Shown here piece by piece: positions 15,933 to 24,492 of a DNA stretch of 64,000 nucleotides. How positions within the stretch are numbered: the stretch's first letter is position 1; each line of letters starts with the position of its first letter. The DNA is from Rhizobium leguminosarum. GTDB lineage: Bacteria; Pseudomonadota; Alphaproteobacteria; Rhizobiales; Rhizobiaceae. The translations under genes were made by a program, and so were the position numbers. The DNA is taken from positions 186,001-250,000 of the forward strand of contig NZ_MZMU01000015.1 in the NCBI RefSeq assembly GCF_004123835.1, read 5' to 3'. The notes under the pieces were generated by a model. The model made no database searches, was not told the DNA's origin, and worked only from the letters and a program-made list of their open reading frames with translations.

Positions 15933-16289
15933 ATGACAATGATCGCAAAGCCGATCCGGATGCAGAACGACAGCGAAAGGAACGGGGACAACGCAAATCG
16001 AACCTCGGTCATCACACGCACCAAGCCGAAGACCAAGAAGCCCAACCTCTATCGCGTGCTGCTTTTGAATGACGACTACACTCCCATGGAATTCGTCATC
16101 CATATTCTGGAGCGTTTTTTTCAGAAGGATCGTGAAAGTGCCACCCGCATCATGCTCCATGTCCATAACCACGGCGTCGGCGAATGCGGAATATTCACAT
16201 ACGAGGTAGCGGAAACGAAGGTCAGCCAGGTGATGGACTTCGCCCGGCAGCACCAGCATCCGCTGCAATGCGTCATGGAAAAGAAGTGA
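15933..16289 (+). CDS. clpS: ATP-dependent Clp protease adaptor ClpS
   Basis: The N-recognin adaptor that delivers proteins with N-end-rule degrons to ClpAP. The 118-residue chain has a disordered N-terminal tail (about 1-35) and the folded core beginning YRVLLLNDDYTPMEFV, the conserved NDDYTPMEF motif that binds N-degrons, then HNHGVGECGIFTYEVAETK and HPLQCVMEK. It sits 10 bases before clpA, the classical order. The ATG at 15933 has TTGAGGAATG before it; a second ATG two codons on is also possible. Confidence 0.95.
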   Translation: MTMIAKPIRMQNDSERNGDNANRTSVITRTKPKTKKPNLYRVLLLNDDYTPMEFVIHILERFFQKDRESATRIMLHVHNHGVGECGIFTYEVAETKVSQVMDFARQHQHPLQCVMEKK

Positions 16290-16299
16290 GGATCTGAAC

Positions 16300-18792
16300 G
16301 TGCCAACATTTTCGCCTAGTTTAGAGAAGGCGCTCCATCAGGCACTGACCTTTGCCAACGAGCGGCACCACGAATATGCGACGCTCGAGCATCTGCTGCT
16401 CGCCCTGATCGACGATGCCGATGCGGCCGCGGTCATGGGTGCCTGCAATGTCGATCTCGACGCGTTGCGCAAGACGCTCGTCGAATATGTCGATAACGAA
16501 CTTTCCAACCTGATCACCGGATATGACGAGGATTCGAAGCCGACCTCCGGCTTCCAGCGCGTCATTCAGCGTGCCGTCATCCACGTGCAATCGTCCGGCC
16601 GCGAAGAGGTGACCGGCGCCAACGTGCTCGTCGCCATCTTCGCCGAGCGCGAAAGCCATGCCGCCTATTTCCTGCAGGAGCAGGAGATGACCCGCTACGA
16701 TGCCGTCAACTATATCTCCCACGGCATCGGCAAGCGGCCGGGCGCTTCGGATGTGCGTCCCCCACGCGGCGCTGAGGACGAAGCCGAAAGCAGCAAGCCG
16801 ACGGCGCGCGGCGGCGAGGAAGAGGGCGGCCCGAAGAAGCAGCAGGATGCGCTCAAGGCCTATTGCGTCAATCTCAACGAGAAGGCCAAGGGCGGCAAGA
16901 TCGATCCGCTGATCGGCCGTCACGCCGAGGTCAGCCGCACGATTCAGATCCTGTGCCGCCGTTCGAAGAACAATCCGCTCTATGTCGGTGATCCTGGCGT
17001 CGGCAAGACGGCGATCGCCGAAGGCCTTGCCAAGCGCATCGTCGAAGGCAAGGTTCCGGAAGCGCTCGCCGATGCGACGATCTTCTCGCTCGACATGGGC
17101 ACGCTCTTGGCCGGCACGCGCTACCGTGGCGATTTCGAAGAGCGCCTGAAGCAGGTCGTCAAGGAACTGGAAGAATATCCGGGCGCCGTGCTCTTCATCG
17201 ACGAGATCCACACGGTGATCGGCGCTGGCGCCACCTCGGGCGGTGCGATGGACGCATCGAACCTCCTGAAGCCGGCCCTGTCATCGGGCGCGATTCGCTG
17301 CATCGGTTCGACCACCTACAAGGAATACCGCCAGTTCTTCGAGAAGGACCGGGCGCTGGTCCGTCGTTTCCAGAAGATCGACGTCAGCGAGCCGTCGATC
17401 GATGATGCGATCGAGATCATGAAGGGCTTGAAGCCTTATTTCGAAGAGTATCACCACCTGCGTTATTCGAACGATGCCATCAAGTCGGCCGTCGAACTGT
17501 CGGCCCGTTACATCTCCGACCGCAAGCTGCCCGACAAGGCGATCGACGTGATCGACGAAACCGGTGCGGCCCAGATGCTGTTGCCGCCGTCGAAGCGCCG
17601 CAAGCTGATCACCGAAAAGGAGATCGAGGCGACGGTTGCCACGATGGCGCGCATTCCGCCGAAGACCGTCTCCAAGGACGACGAAGCCGTGCTCGCCAAT
17701 CTCGAGCAGGAACTGCGTTCGGTGGTCTACGGCCAGGATATCGCGATCGAAGCCCTTTCGACCTCGATCAAGCTGGCGCGTGCCGGTCTTCGCGAGCCGA
17801 ACAAGCCGATCGGCGCCTATGTCTTCTCCGGTCCGACCGGCGTCGGCAAGACCGAGGTCGCAAAGCAGCTTGCTTCGTCGCTCGGCGTCGAACTCCTGCG
17901 CTTCGACATGTCGGAATATATGGAGCGGCACACGGTTTCGCGTCTGCTCGGCGCGCCTCCCGGCTATGTCGGCTTCGACCAGGGCGGCCTTCTGACCGAT
18001 GGCGTCGACCAGCATCCGCATTGCGTGGTCCTGCTCGACGAAATCGAGAAGGCACATCCCGACATCTACAATATCCTGCTGCAGGTCATGGACCACGGCA
18101 CGCTGACCGACCATAACGGCAAGAAGATCGACTTCCGCAACGTCATCCTGATCATGACGACCAATGCGGGCGCATCCGAAATGGCCAAGGCGGCGATCGG
18201 CTTCGGCTCGTCCAAGCGCACCGGCGAGGACGAGGAGGCGCTGACCCGCCTGTTCACGCCGGAATTCCGCAACCGTCTCGACGCGATCATTCCTTTCGCG
18301 GCGCTGCCGACGGCTGTTATCCACAAGGTCGTGCAGAAGTTCATCATGCAGCTGGAGGCCCAGCTTTCCGAAAGGAACGTCACCTTCGACCTGCATGAGG
18401 ATGCGATCGCCTGGCTGGCGGAAAAGGGTTACGACGAGAAGATGGGCGCCCGCCCGCTTGCTCGCGTCATTCAGGATACGATCAAGAAGCCGCTCGCCAA
18501 CGAGATCCTGTTCGGCAAGCTGAAGAAGGGCGGCGTCGTCAATGTCACCGTCGGCCCGAAGGAAGATGGCAAGCCCGGCATCGTGCTCGAAGCCATTTCG
18601 GAAACTGCGCCGATCAAGCCGAAGCCCGAAGCCGAGGTCGCCCACCCCGAAGGCGATGATGGGGATGACGGCGAGCTGAAGACGAAGGCAGCCCGCAAGA
18701 CCCGCGCCAAAGCGGTGCCGCAGGCCGAACCTGAGGTCCGCGACGCCCCGAAGAAGGGAAGCGCGGTTCCGAAGGTTCCACGCAAGAAGTAA
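16300..18792 (+). CDS. clpA: ATP-dependent Clp protease ATP-binding subunit ClpA
   Basis: The AAA+ unfoldase that feeds substrates to ClpP. The 830-residue chain contains the N-terminal double Clp repeat (about 1-145) that docks ClpS, a first AAA domain with Walker A GDPGVGKT and Walker B VLFIDEIHT, and a second with GPTGVGKT and VVLLDEIEKAHP. There is no long middle domain, which separates ClpA from ClpB. The last ~60 residues form a Lys/Ala/Pro-rich tail seen in rhizobial ClpA. Translationally close to clpS and followed by a terminator. Confidence 0.97.
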   Translation: MPTFSPSLEKALHQALTFANERHHEYATLEHLLLALIDDADAAAVMGACNVDLDALRKTLVEYVDNELSNLITGYDEDSKPTSGFQRVIQRAVIHVQSSGREEVTGANVLVAIFAERESHAAYFLQEQEMTRYDAVNYISHGIGKRPGASDVRPPRGAEDEAESSKPTARGGEEEGGPKKQQDALKAYCVNLNEKAKGGKIDPLIGRHAEVSRTIQILCRRSKNNPLYVGDPGVGKTAIAEGLAKRIVEGKVPEALADATIFSLDMGTLLAGTRYRGDFEERLKQVVKELEEYPGAVLFIDEIHTVIGAGATSGGAMDASNLLKPALSSGAIRCIGSTTYKEYRQFFEKDRALVRRFQKIDVSEPSIDDAIEIMKGLKPYFEEYHHLRYSNDAIKSAVELSARYISDRKLPDKAIDVIDETGAAQMLLPPSKRRKLITEKEIEATVATMARIPPKTVSKDDEAVLANLEQELRSVVYGQDIAIEALSTSIKLARAGLREPNKPIGAYVFSGPTGVGKTEVAKQLASSLGVELLRFDMSEYMERHTVSRLLGAPPGYVGFDQGGLLTDGVDQHPHCVVLLDEIEKAHPDIYNILLQVMDHGTLTDHNGKKIDFRNVILIMTTNAGASEMAKAAIGFGSSKRTGEDEEALTRLFTPEFRNRLDAIIPFAALPTAVIHKVVQKFIMQLEAQLSERNVTFDLHEDAIAWLAEKGYDEKMGARPLARVIQDTIKKPLANEILFGKLKKGGVVNVTVGPKEDGKPGIVLEAISETAPIKPKPEAEVAHPEGDDGDDGELKTKAARKTRAKAVPQAEPEVRDAPKKGSAVPKVPRKK

Positions 18793-18811
18793 GATACCGT
18801 CACCGAATTGG

Positions 18812-18839
18812 AAAAGGCCGCGTTCTCAGCGGCCTTTTT
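18812..18839 (+). terminator. Intrinsic terminator after clpA
   Basis: A 10-bp stem AAAAGGCCGC / GCGGCCTTTT with loop GTTCTCA continues into Ts. The A run on the left arm means it could also stop the convergent Dabb gene on the minus strand. Confidence 0.93.
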
Positions 18840-18865
18840 CGTTTCCGGATCTGCATACGCCCCTT

Positions 18866-19156
18866 TCAGAGCCTGGTGTAGTCGATCTCGAGAAAGTCGG
18901 CGACCTCGGGCACCCAACGGTCGCGCACGAAGGCAACATGCAGTGGATGGACGTTATAGGCGTCGTAGCCAGCCTGATCGTCGAATTCCATCGAAAAGCC
19001 GAAGGTAAAATCGTTCTTTGGACTCGTCTGCCGAAGCTGCTCGAAATTCCGCACGCTCGGGATCTTGCCAAGCACCAGCGCGTCGGCGAGGAACGACGTT
19101 TCTTCAGCCGAGCCGGCTTCGTGCTTCAGGCGGAACGCGACAGTATGGCGGATCAT
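18866..19156 (-). CDS. Dabb family (stress-responsive A/B barrel) protein
   Basis: A 96-residue protein with the dimeric alpha/beta-barrel (Dabb) pattern: the opening MIRHTVAFRLKHE, a helix with charged residues, VRNFEQLRQTSPKNDFTFGFSMEFDDQAGYDAYNVHPLHVAFVRD, and a final LEIDYTR strand. Family members are small, often stress-linked, and of mixed or unknown function. It lies 57 bases downstream of the HIT gene on the same strand and may be cotranscribed with it. Confidence 0.88.
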   Translation of the reverse strand: MIRHTVAFRLKHEAGSAEETSFLADALVLGKIPSVRNFEQLRQTSPKNDFTFGFSMEFDDQAGYDAYNVHPLHVAFVRDRWVPEVADFLEIDYTRL

Positions 19157-19213
19157 GATCTTGTTCCAAATGATTGTCTGGATTGAATTCTCTGAAATCG
19201 ACTGGTGTTGACC

Positions 19214-19645
19214 TTACGCGAGTGCTGCCCTGATCTTTTCGGCATTGCCGGCAAGCACGGCACCGTCCTCCATCTTGCCGGAATGCGGCTTGAGGGCCGT
19301 GCCTTCATGCCGCGGGATGACGTGGAAATGCAGATGGAACACCGTTTGACCGGCGGCCGGCTCGTTGAACTGGGCGATGAACACGCCATCGGCGTCGAAG
19401 ACGTCCTTCAGGGCATTGGCGATCTTTTGGACCACGGTGATCGCATGGGTGAGGGCGGCTGGATCGGCATCGAGAATATTGCGCGACGCCGCCTTCGGAA
19501 GGACAAGAACGTGGCCCGGCGCCTGCGGCATCACATCCATGATGGCGACGGTATGCTCGTCCTCGTAAACCCGGTGCGAGGGGATTTCGCCGCGGAGGAC
19601 CTTGGCGAAGATGTTGTTATCGTCGTAAGCGGCCGGGCTGGTCAT
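19214..19645 (-). CDS. HIT family protein
   Basis: A 143-residue histidine-triad protein, a nucleotide hydrolase or transferase of the Hint/HinT branch. The catalytic triad is visible in QTVFHLHFHVIPRH, with the supporting FAKVLRGEIPSHRVYEDEHTVAIMD and the PGHVLVLPK segment. Hint enzymes split AMP from lysine or other phosphoramidates; the physiological substrate is usually unknown. The ATG at 19645 has AGGAG upstream; the 14-codon extension before it has no similarity. Confidence 0.92.
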   Translation of the reverse strand: MTSPAAYDDNNIFAKVLRGEIPSHRVYEDEHTVAIMDVMPQAPGHVLVLPKAASRNILDADPAALTHAITVVQKIANALKDVFDADGVFIAQFNEPAAGQTVFHLHFHVIPRHEGTALKPHSGKMEDGAVLAGNAEKIRAALA

Positions 19646-19797
19646 CGCGAAATCTCCTCGTTTTTCACAGGGCGTGCGTCTTTTCAAACGCGCAAGGGAC
19701 GCTGTAGCACTTTGAATTACTGCATAATTTTAGCCCTAAATCGATTCCGATTTAGGGAATTATGCGTTGATCGGGTAACGCGGCCGGTGCGGCGGCG

Positions 19798-20988
19798 TCA
19801 ATCCTCCTGCTGACGTTCGCCCTTGCGGAAAGGGCTGTGCTCGGTCAGCAGCTCGCTCATCTGTTCGACATCGGCGCGCTCGCGGGCAAGATAGTCGCCG
19901 ATCGCCCGGCGAAGGCCGGCATGAGCGACATAATGGGCGGAATGCGTCGTCACCGGCAGATAGCCGCGGGCGAGCTTGTGTTCGCCTTGCGCTCCGGCCT
20001 CGACCCTTTTCAGCCCTTTCGACAGGGCGAAGTCGATCGCCTGGTGATAGCAGACCTCGAAATGCAGGAAGGGATGATCCTCGATGCAGCCCCAGTGACG
20101 GCCGTAGAGTGTATCGCCGCCGATGAAATTGATCGCGCCGGCGATATAGCGCCCGTCGCGTTTGGCCATGACGAGCAGGATATCGTCGGCCATGCGTTCG
20201 CCGATCAGCGAATAGAACTTACGGGTGAGGTAGGGCCGGCCCCACTTGCGCCCGCCGGTATCCATGTAAAACTTGAAGAACTGGTCCCAGATGCGTTCCG
20301 TCAGGTCGCGGCCGGTCAGCCAGTCGATGCTGATACCGTTTTCGAGTGCGGCGCGGCGCTCCTTGCGCAAGGCCTTGCGTTTGCGCGAGGCGAGCGTTTC
20401 GAGAAATTCCTCGTGATTGGCATAGCCGTCATTGATGAAATGGAACTGCTGGTCGGTGCGGTGCAGATAGCCGTCCATCTCGAAGACGCCGATCTCCTCG
20501 TCCGGCACGAAGGTGATATGGGCCGAGGAGATGCCGAGCCGGCGCACGACTTCCTTCAGGCTTTCGGCGATCGCGCTCTGGATTGGTAGCCTCGGCAAGC
20601 CCTCGGTGACAAGAAGACGCGGGCCTGTCGCCGGGGTAAACGGGATCGAGCATTGAAGTTTGGGATAATAACGCCCGCCGGCCCGCTCGAACGCGTCGGC
20701 CCAGCCATGGTCGAAGACATATTCGCCCTGGCTGTGGTTCTTGAGGTAGCCGGGCAGGGCGCCGACCAGTTCGCCGCGATCGGTTTCGAGCAGCAGGTGG
20801 TGGCCAAGCCAGCCGGTATGGGCATCGGCCGAGCCGGATTCCTCCAGCGACGATAAAAAAGCGTGCGAAACGAATGGGTTGTAGGCAAGCGTGCCGCAAG
20901 TCTTCGATGCCCCGGAAAGCCTGGACCAGCTCTCCGGGGAAATCGCGGTGAAGGAGCGTTCTACGCGAATGGATAGTTCATTAGTCAT
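19798..20988 (-). CDS. GNAT/FemAB-like N-acyltransferase (former DUF482)
   Basis: A 396-residue protein of the COG3146 family, annotated variously as a GNAT-fold or FemAB-like peptidogalycan protein. Marker segments are RSFTAISPESWSRLSG, LPKYLKNHSQGEYVFDHGWADAF-type, RKRKALRKERRAALENGI, FYMDTGGRKWGRPYLTRKFYSLI and FEVCYHQAIDFALSKGLKRVEAGAQGEHK, all typical of the family. The enzyme presumably transfers an acyl or aminoacyl group, but the acceptor is unknown. It is the last gene of a minus-strand trio with the glycerophosphodiesterase and RidA genes. The chosen ATG (20988) lacks a clear ribosome binding site. Confidence 0.85.
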   Translation of the reverse strand: MTNELSIRVERSFTAISPESWSRLSGASKTCGTLAYNPFVSHAFLSSLEESGSADAHTGWLGHHLLLETDRGELVGALPGYLKNHSQGEYVFDHGWADAFERAGGRYYPKLQCSIPFTPATGPRLLVTEGLPRLPIQSAIAESLKEVVRRLGISSAHITFVPDEEIGVFEMDGYLHRTDQQFHFINDGYANHEEFLETLASRKRKALRKERRAALENGISIDWLTGRDLTERIWDQFFKFYMDTGGRKWGRPYLTRKFYSLIGERMADDILLVMAKRDGRYIAGAINFIGGDTLYGRHWGCIEDHPFLHFEVCYHQAIDFALSKGLKRVEAGAQGEHKLARGYLPVTTHSAHYVAHAGLRRAIGDYLARERADVEQMSELLTEHSPFRKGERQQED

Positions 20989-21064
20989 GGAGCAAATGCG
21001 AAGCCTTTGGGGATGGTCTCGGCTCTGCTTCAGTCTGCGCATGATCTTGGCCAAAAAGCGAGCG

Positions 21065-21784
21065 TCAAGCAGCCATACGCGGATCGAAGCCTTCGAAGGT
21101 CATCTGGTCTGCATTGGCGAATGTGCGTCGGCGCGCCTCTTCGTCACGCACCGTCCAGGTGATGACGGGAATGCCCTTTTCGCGTTCGCCTGTGATGAAG
21201 GCATTCGGCAGGTCGTCATAATAATAGGAGATGAAATCGAGACCGATCTCCATCGCCTTTGCATGCGTCTTGAACTCTTCCGGCGTATTGCCGTTGGCGG
21301 TCAGCCCGAGCGGGTAGGGTGAGCCAAGCGCCTTCAGGTCGCGCAGCAGCCAGTGGTCGAAGCTCATCAGCGCCACCTTGCCCTCATAACCTTCGAGCAC
21401 CTCGAGCACAGCCTCGGCGAAACCTTCGTCATCGGCCTCGCGGCCCTTGAGCTCCAGCACCAGCGGCACCTTGCCCTCGACGAGATCGAGAAGCTGGCGC
21501 AGCGTCGGCACCTTGTCGCTCGTGCCGCCAACGGCGATCAGTCCGAGTTCCCGGGAGGTGCGCTCGCGGATGTCGCCGTTGAGATTGCACAGGCGCTGCA
21601 GATCCTCGTCGTGAAAGACGACCGGCACGCCGTCGGAGGCGTAATGCAGGTCGCATTCGATCGCAAAGCCTGCTTCGACGGCGCGCGAGAAGGCCGAAAG
21701 CGTGTTTTCCCAGACATGCGTGTTGAGATCGTGATAGCCGCGATGGGCGACCGGCAGGTCCCTGATCCAGGCAGCATTGGTCAT
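21065..21784 (-). CDS. Glycerophosphodiester phosphodiesterase
   Basis: A 239-residue GDPD-family enzyme that hydrolyses deacylated phospholipids (glycerophosphodiesters) to glycerol-3-phosphate and an alcohol. The catalytic and metal residues are clear: VAHRGYHD (His14), ENTLSAF, ECDLHYASDGVPVVFHDEDL, and LVLELKG later. There is no signal peptide, so it is cytoplasmic, like UgpQ. Its start overlaps the stop of the RidA gene by 4 bases, implying translational coupling. Confidence 0.92.
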   Translation of the reverse strand: MTNAAWIRDLPVAHRGYHDLNTHVWENTLSAFSRAVEAGFAIECDLHYASDGVPVVFHDEDLQRLCNLNGDIRERTSRELGLIAVGGTSDKVPTLRQLLDLVEGKVPLVLELKGREADDEGFAEAVLEVLEGYEGKVALMSFDHWLLRDLKALGSPYPLGLTANGNTPEEFKTHAKAMEIGLDFISYYYDDLPNAFITGEREKGIPVITWTVRDEEARRRTFANADQMTFEGFDPRMAA

Positions 21785-22251
21785 TCTGCGATTTCCATGA
21801 TAGCGTCTATCTCAACGGCGGCATTCAGCGGCAGGGCCGCCATGCCGACAGCGGCACGCGCATGTTTGCCGGCTTCGCCAAGCACGCCGGCAATCAGGTT
21901 CGAAGCGCCGTTGATGACGAGATGCTGCTCGACGAAGTCGGGCGCCGAGGCGACGAAGCCGTTCAGCTTGATGACGCGCCGGATGCGGCCGAGATCGCCG
22001 CCAAGTGCCGCCTTCGCCTGGGCAAGGATGTTAATGGCGCAGAGTTCGGCGCCGCGCTGGCCCATTGCAACGTCGACGGTCTTGCCGAGATGGCCCGAGA
22101 CGGTGACCTTGCCGCCTTCGAGCGGCAACTGGCCGGAGATGTAGAGAAGATTGCCGCTGATGACATAGGGAACGTAATTTGCAGCAGGTGCTGCGGCTTC
22201 GGGCAGGGTTATCCCCATCTCAATCAGGCGCGCTGCAATTTCATCGGACAT
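21781..22251 (-). CDS. RidA family protein
   Basis: A 156-residue member of the RidA/YjgF/YER057c superfamily, of the longer subtype. RidA proteins deaminate reactive enamine/imine intermediates from PLP enzymes. Family features include YVPYVISGNLLYISGQLP, an N-terminal strand-rich barrel, and VVINGASNLIAGVLGEAGKHARAAVGMAALPLNAAVEIDAI near the end. Whether this member has imine deaminase activity is uncertain, because longer RidA subtypes often lack it. It is the first gene of the trio; ATG 22251 chosen over an in-frame ATG 24 bases upstream. Confidence 0.88.
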   Translation of the reverse strand: MSDEIAARLIEMGITLPEAAAPAANYVPYVISGNLLYISGQLPLEGGKVTVSGHLGKTVDVAMGQRGAELCAINILAQAKAALGGDLGRIRRVIKLNGFVASAPDFVEQHLVINGASNLIAGVLGEAGKHARAAVGMAALPLNAAVEIDAIMEIAE

Positions 22252-22387
22252 TTTCGTCTCCGCTTTTGTTGTCAATTCTTCAAAAATTATGCATCAAGAC
22301 TAGAATCTTTAATATGACAGTTTCGAGCCTCGATTTGGCCGAAAGCGTTCTTATAACATCGCGACCGAGTCCAACAGGAGTTAATGA

Positions 22388-23224
22388 ATGTTCCGATCGA
22401 GTCTTGTCGCTCTGCTTCTCGCCAGCGTTTCCGCCAATGCATGGGCGGCTGCGCCCGCGGTGAGCGCTGCGATCGCGACCGGCCTCGTCGCCCATCGCGC
22501 GGTCTACGATCTGGAACTGAAGGACGCCTCGGACCGCTCTGGCATCGCCGGCATGTATGGTCGCATGGTCTATGAGTTCGACGGCAGCTATTGCCAGGGC
22601 TTTACCACCAACTTCCGCTTTGTGACGCAGATCGACACCGGCGACAGCGTGCGTGTCAGCGACCAGCAGACCAAGACCTTCGAAAACCTGAAGGACGGCA
22701 AGTTCACCTTCGACACCAAATCCTTCACCGACGAGCAGCTCGATAAAGAGGTCAACGGCGCAGCGCAGGACCAGCCTGATGGCGTCAAGGTCGATCTCAA
22801 GCAGCCGGCGAGCCGCGAGCTGCAGCTTGCTGAAAGCCGTTTTCCCACGGAACATATGCTCGATGTGATTCAGCACGCCAAGGACGGCAAGCGCTTCTTC
22901 GAGGCGCGCGTCTTCGACGGTTCGGACGACGGCGACAAGTCGCTGGCGACGACGACGATCGTCGGCAAGCAGGAGACGCCGATCGCCGAGGAAGCCGATG
23001 CCGGCAACGCCGGCGCCTTTTCCAAGACGGCCTTCTGGCCGGTGACGATCGCCTATTTCAACGAGAGTGCGAAATCGGACGCTTTGCCGGTCTACCGCAT
23101 GTCCTTCAAGCTCTACGAGAACGGCATCACCCGCGACCTGACGATGGATTACGGCGATTTCGTCCTGACCGGCAAGCTCGCCAAGCTGGAGCTGCTCGAC
23201 CGCAAGGCCGAGGTTTGCAAGTAG
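22388..23224 (+). CDS. eipB: Cell envelope integrity protein EipB (DUF1849)
   Basis: A 278-residue periplasmic protein of the DUF1849 family, called EipB in Brucella, where it is a beta-spiral protein needed for envelope integrity. A signal peptide covers residues 1-20 (ending ANAWA). The conserved pair of cysteines expected to form the disulfide is present, one in DGSYCQGF and one at the extreme C-terminus (AEVCK). HRAVYDLELKDASDRSGI after the signal is a family hallmark. AGGAG stands 7 bases before the start. The gene is divergent from the RidA gene. Confidence 0.9.
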   Translation: MFRSSLVALLLASVSANAWAAAPAVSAAIATGLVAHRAVYDLELKDASDRSGIAGMYGRMVYEFDGSYCQGFTTNFRFVTQIDTGDSVRVSDQQTKTFENLKDGKFTFDTKSFTDEQLDKEVNGAAQDQPDGVKVDLKQPASRELQLAESRFPTEHMLDVIQHAKDGKRFFEARVFDGSDDGDKSLATTTIVGKQETPIAEEADAGNAGAFSKTAFWPVTIAYFNESAKSDALPVYRMSFKLYENGITRDLTMDYGDFVLTGKLAKLELLDRKAEVCK

Positions 23225-23415
23225 GCGACGAGATCTCGCCTGTCATAAAACTGTATCATAAAATTCACTATGGTTCGGCGATTAGCGATGACTGAGTCGC
23301 CGTCTGTCGTCCTGCTTTTCGGGTCGGTGCGATCCTGGCGGCCAAGCCATTGCGATGACGTCTATTTGCTAGACTGCCTAGACCATTACGCATCGCAAGC
23401 TTGAAAGCCCGAACC

Positions 23416-24492
23416 ATGGCCGACACCGATCTCGCGACTGTTCAGAATGCCGCCCTGCCGGTTGTTGTCGCCGATCCGGCGGAAATTGCCCGCATTTCCG
23501 ATAGCATCAACATCACTGACCGTGCCGGCATCTCGGTCTATGGCGACCGCGCCCAGCAGGCGGTCAGCGATTATGCTGACAGGATCCTGCGCGAAGTCCG
23601 CAACAAGGACCTCGGCGATGTCGGCCGCCTCTTGACCGACATCATCCTTAAATCGAAAAGCCTCGATCCGGCATCGTTGAAGGATAAGGGTTTCCTCAGC
23701 CGCATGTTTCTCTCGGCCAAGGCCCGGCTCGAACGCTTCAAGGCGGAATTCGAGGACGTGGCCGGCCAGATCGACCGGATCGGCCTGGAGCTCGACCGCC
23801 ATAAGGATACGCTGAGGCGCGACATTGCGCTGCTCGATGACCTGCATGAGGAAACCAGGCAATCGATCATGCGGCTCGAGGCCTATGTTCAGGCCGGCAA
23901 GACTTTCGCCGAGCGTTTTCGCAGCGTCGATCTGCCGGGGCTGAAGGCGCAAGCCGAGGCGGCAGCGACCGGCCCGGGCGGCGGCATGCTGGAGGCGCAG
24001 ACCTATCAGGACAGCCTGCAGGCGCTCGACCGGCTGGAAAAGCGGGTCTTCTACCTGCAGCAGGCCCGCCAGCTTGGCATCCAGCAATTGCCGCAGATCC
24101 GCATCGTCCAGGCGGGTGACGAGACGCTGATCGAAAACCTGCAGGCGACGTCGGCGCTGACGGTGCCTGCCTGGAAACAGAAGATGGTGATCCTGCTCGG
24201 CCTGACACGGCAGAAATCGGCGCTTGACCTGCAGAAGGCGGTGACCGACGCCACCAACGACATGATCCGCCAGGCATCCGAGATGATGAAGGACCAGGCG
24301 ATCGCCATCGAGCAGCAGTCGCAACGCGGCATTGTCGATATCGACACGCTCGCCAAGGCGAACAGGGATCTGATCGATACCATATCAGGCGTGCTGCGGG
24401 TGCAGGAGGAGGGGCGCCGGAAGCGGGCGCTCGCCGAACAGCAGATGGAGCAGATGACGGTCGAACTCAAGAAGGCTATGACCCAGGCGTGA
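23416..24492 (+). CDS. Toxic anion resistance protein, TelA/KlaA family
   Basis: A 358-residue cytoplasmic protein of the TelA family, named for plasmid genes giving tellurite resistance; the molecular activity is unknown. It is highly helical with coiled-coil stretches. Recognised segments are GRLLTDIILKSKSLDP, KAEFEDVAGQIDRIGLELDRHKDTL, and the C-terminal TNDMIRQASEMMKDQAIAIEQQSQRGIVDIDTLAKANRDLIDTI, the most conserved TelA region. I use the ATG at 23416. It is the first gene of a four-gene operon; its TGA overlaps the GTG/ATG region of the next gene. In other bacteria TelA genes often lie beside XpaC-like genes, as here. Confidence 0.9.
   Translation: MADTDLATVQNAALPVVVADPAEIARISDSINITDRAGISVYGDRAQQAVSDYADRILREVRNKDLGDVGRLLTDIILKSKSLDPASLKDKGFLSRMFLSAKARLERFKAEFEDVAGQIDRIGLELDRHKDTLRRDIALLDDLHEETRQSIMRLEAYVQAGKTFAERFRSVDLPGLKAQAEAAATGPGGGMLEAQTYQDSLQALDRLEKRVFYLQQARQLGIQQLPQIRIVQAGDETLIENLQATSALTVPAWKQKMVILLGLTRQKSALDLQKAVTDATNDMIRQASEMMKDQAIAIEQQSQRGIVDIDTLAKANRDLIDTISGVLRVQEEGRRKRALAEQQMEQMTVELKKAMTQA

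Noticed and set aside
16321..17211. Long minus-strand frames across clpA, and similar ones across bamA, lpdA, eno and comEC
   Set aside because: Such frames of 300-550 codons are common shadows of GC-rich genes; the plus-strand products are complete known families.
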